NCBI RefSeq assembly: GCF_025628885.1
Contig: NZ_JAOTIF010000003.1
Coordinates: 1 to 64,000 of the forward strand
DNA from: Paraflavisolibacter caeni
Lineage (GTDB): Bacteria > Bacteroidota > Bacteroidia > Chitinophagales > Chitinophagaceae
DNA length: 64,000 nucleotides
Reading direction: 5' to 3'
Shown: in pieces, positions 62,266-64,000 of the stretch
Numbering within the stretch: position 1 is the stretch's first letter
How the letters are laid out: every line of letters begins with the position of its first letter
The notes under the pieces: model-generated
Seen by the model: only the letters and a program-made list of their open reading frames with translations
The model's database searches: none
What the model was told of the DNA's origin: nothing
Made by a program: the position numbers and the translations under genes

Positions 62266-63765
62266 ATGATCAAAAGGAATTTTAATACAACCTCATTTCA
62301 AAACAAAGCTATTAGCCGTCATCTTTTAGTGGTGACGATAGGAGTTCTTTTGCTGATGCCTGGACTTACAGGATGTAAAAAATTCCTGGATATTCCCCCG
62401 AAAGACCGTGTACCTCAATCCATTCTGTTCAATGATGAACAAGGGTTTAAAGATGCCATGATTGGTGTTTACCTGGCTTTGGATAAGCCTAAGAGCGGAG
62501 GTGGGTCGTTTGGGATGTATACCCAAAATCTGTCGATGGGCATGCTTTCCGCATTGGCCTATAATTATGACAGTACAGCATCTTCTGCTAACATAGGTAA
62601 TGCAACATTTTACAATACTGTTGTACGGTATATCTATGCTGATGCAACAGTAAAGGCTGAGATCGCAGGCATTTGGGGCGGCATGTATAATACAATTGCT
62701 AACATCAATAACCTTTTAAGCCAGATCGATGGGAAAAAGCAGGTGTTTAGCGGGGATAATTATTATCGTGTAAAAGGCGAAGCTATTGGAGGCAGGGCAC
62801 TGCTGCATTTAGATCTGCTGCGCATGTTTGGGCCATTGCCTGCGACAGGTGCCAATTTAAAAGCAATTCCATATGTGCGGAGGTATGATATACGTTCAAC
62901 GCGCCTATCTACTTTGAACGAGGCCCTGGACTCCTGTATCCATGATCTGAATGAGGCGAAAAGCCTTTTGGCCCAAACAGATACATCCGCAATTTTACAG
63001 GGCGCACATGACCTGTTTGCAGCTTATACTCAAAACCATATTAATTACTGGACAGTAGAAGCCTTATTGGCAAGGGCACATTTGTATAAAGGCAATATGG
63101 ATAGCGCCAATTATTATGCTTCGGCTGTTATAGGAAGCAATAAATTTCCTTTGATCAGTTCAAACGTTGCCGCGGCCAATCCTGCAGACCGCCTGTTTTC
63201 GCAAGAGGTACTCTTTTCTGTTTATTCAGCTAATGTAAAAAATTATAACGCAGTGTTTCCGGTACAGAGTTCTGGACAGCCCCTTATGTTCAGAAAAACT
63301 ACTAAAAATGCATTGTTCACAACCGGAAGCGGGAGTGTAAATGATTACCGTTATACTTCCTGGTTCAATGTAAACCAGACGTTCACTAAATATACCCAGG
63401 ATGATAACCTGACTTATCATCTTCAAAATAATGTGCCAGTAGTAAGGGTTTCGGAAATGTATTACATAGCTGCAGAAGCTGCCAATTCCAAAGGTGATAT
63501 CAATACCGGCGTTACTATGCTGAACAAGGTTCGCCAGGGACGTGGCCTGAATGCACTGAATGCAAATGGGATCAGTACAACCGATAGTGTTTCAACAGAA
63601 ATCATGAAAGAGTATCAGAAAGAATTCCTCCAGGAAGGACAAACCTTTTTTTATTACAAGCGGTTGAATAAAGACTTAAGTAAGGTTACATCCTCAACGG
63701 TAGCTATACCTGCCAACGTATATGTTTTCCCGTTACCTGATAAAGAGTTAGAATATAATCATTGA
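62266..63765 (+). CDS. RagB/SusD family lipoprotein (SusD3)
   Basis: Surface lipoprotein of 499 residues, partner of SusC3, nine bases downstream of it. The signal peptide ends in LTGC with Cys37, followed by KKFLDIPPKDRVPQSILFNDEQGF. It shares GVYLALDK, NTIANINNLLSQID, GEAIGGRALLHLDLLRMFG and EYQKEFLQEGQTFFYYKR with SusD2 and is its paralogue. It is followed by a DUF4843-like lipoprotein gene, a neighbourhood common in Bacteroidota SusCD clusters. Confidence 0.92.
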   Translation: MIKRNFNTTSFQNKAISRHLLVVTIGVLLLMPGLTGCKKFLDIPPKDRVPQSILFNDEQGFKDAMIGVYLALDKPKSGGGSFGMYTQNLSMGMLSALAYNYDSTASSANIGNATFYNTVVRYIYADATVKAEIAGIWGGMYNTIANINNLLSQIDGKKQVFSGDNYYRVKGEAIGGRALLHLDLLRMFGPLPATGANLKAIPYVRRYDIRSTRLSTLNEALDSCIHDLNEAKSLLAQTDTSAILQGAHDLFAAYTQNHINYWTVEALLARAHLYKGNMDSANYYASAVIGSNKFPLISSNVAAANPADRLFSQEVLFSVYSANVKNYNAVFPVQSSGQPLMFRKTTKNALFTTGSGSVNDYRYTSWFNVNQTFTKYTQDDNLTYHLQNNVPVVRVSEMYYIAAEAANSKGDINTGVTMLNKVRQGRGLNALNANGISTTDSVSTEIMKEYQKEFLQEGQTFFYYKRLNKDLSKVTSSTVAIPANVYVFPLPDKELEYNH

Positions 63766-63802
63766 TCGATTTACCATTATTACGATGTTTAAAATATTTG
63801 AT

Positions 63803-64000
63803 ATGAAAAAATGGACTGGCTTTGTTTTGGTTGTTGCTGTACTTACAACCTTTTGGGCCTGCAAACCTGACGCACCATTACAATTCAACTCACCAGATGG
63901 TATTTATTTTAATGCGGCTAGCGATAGCATCTATTACACATTTGCCAAATATCCAAACAGGGTTGTGGATACGGTGAAGGTTCCAGTAAATGTTTTGGGA
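63803..64000 (+). CDS. DUF4843-like lipoprotein, N-terminal part
   Basis: The frame from ATG 63803 (an in-frame ATG at 63785 is an alternative) is open to the window edge, 66 codons. It begins MKKWTGFVLVVAVLTTFWAC, a lipoprotein signal with Cys20, and continues FNSPDGIYFNAASDSIYYTFAKYP with a TVKVPV strand, the style of DUF4843 proteins that follow SusC/SusD pairs. The rest lies outside the window. It probably is part of the SusC3/SusD3 surface complex. Confidence 0.65.
   Translation, partial: MKKWTGFVLVVAVLTTFWACKPDAPLQFNSPDGIYFNAASDSIYYTFAKYPNRVVDTVKVPVNVLG

Overview
The window looks like a chromosomal segment of a member of the Bacteroidota, most probably a soil or plant-associated Chitinophagaceae-type organism. 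It has three SusC/SusD outer-membrane pairs, many lipobox (LTAC, LTGC) and signal-peptide proteins, LytS/LytTR signalling, a type IX secretion tail, Bacteroidota-style TAnnTTTG promoter elements, few clear Shine-Dalgarno sites and a moderately AT-rich composition. The genus is inferred from protein style only. No tRNA, rRNA, CRISPR array or transposase was seen.

Layout. Bases 1-64 hold the start of a leftward FucP-like sugar transporter. A rightward ROK-family regulator (887-2065) precedes SusC1/SusD1 (2335-7298), which end at a strong hairpin terminator. From 7463 to 44101 about eighteen genes, all rightward, encode mostly exported enzymes. They are an esterase, GH125, GH92, CutC, GH29, GH3, a CBM9-like protein, an unassigned TIM-barrel protein, a second GH92, glycosylasparaginase, a NagB/PIG-L fusion, a shortened GH2 beta-mannosidase, a PNGase F-type amidase, a second GH29, GH20, an alpha-galactosidase-like TIM-barrel protein, a GH95-like protein, GH38 and a GH2 beta-galactosidase. 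A 23-bp perfect hairpin then separates this series from a convergent leftward operon (49093 to 44188): GntR/UTRA regulator, ROK kinase-mannose-6-phosphate isomerase fusion, and MFS sugar porter. A sulfatase (49503-51029) and a basic 200-residue protein of different base composition follow. The right end has a leftward LytS/LytTR pair (53833-51975) facing away from two tandem SusC/SusD pairs and the start of a DUF4843-like lipoprotein.

How it fits together. The enzyme set matches stepwise dismantling of N-linked glycoprotein glycans. PNGase F and glycosylasparaginase attack the GlcNAc-Asn linkage. GH92, GH125, GH38 and the GH2 beta-mannosidase remove mannose. GH20 and GH2 remove terminal HexNAc and Gal, the GH29 enzymes (and perhaps the GH95-like one) remove fucose, and GH3 may remove beta-linked xylose or another sugar. 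The cytoplasmic fusions would carry mannose and GlcNAc 6-phosphate to fructose 6-phosphate. No GH18 or GH85 endoglycosidase and no sialidase is visible, so release appears to rely on the amidase route. Plant-type N-glycans (xylose, core alpha-1,3-fucose, Lewis-a) would explain the combination well, but this is inference. The right-hand SusCD/LytTR block carries no enzymes in the window and may be a separate uptake system.
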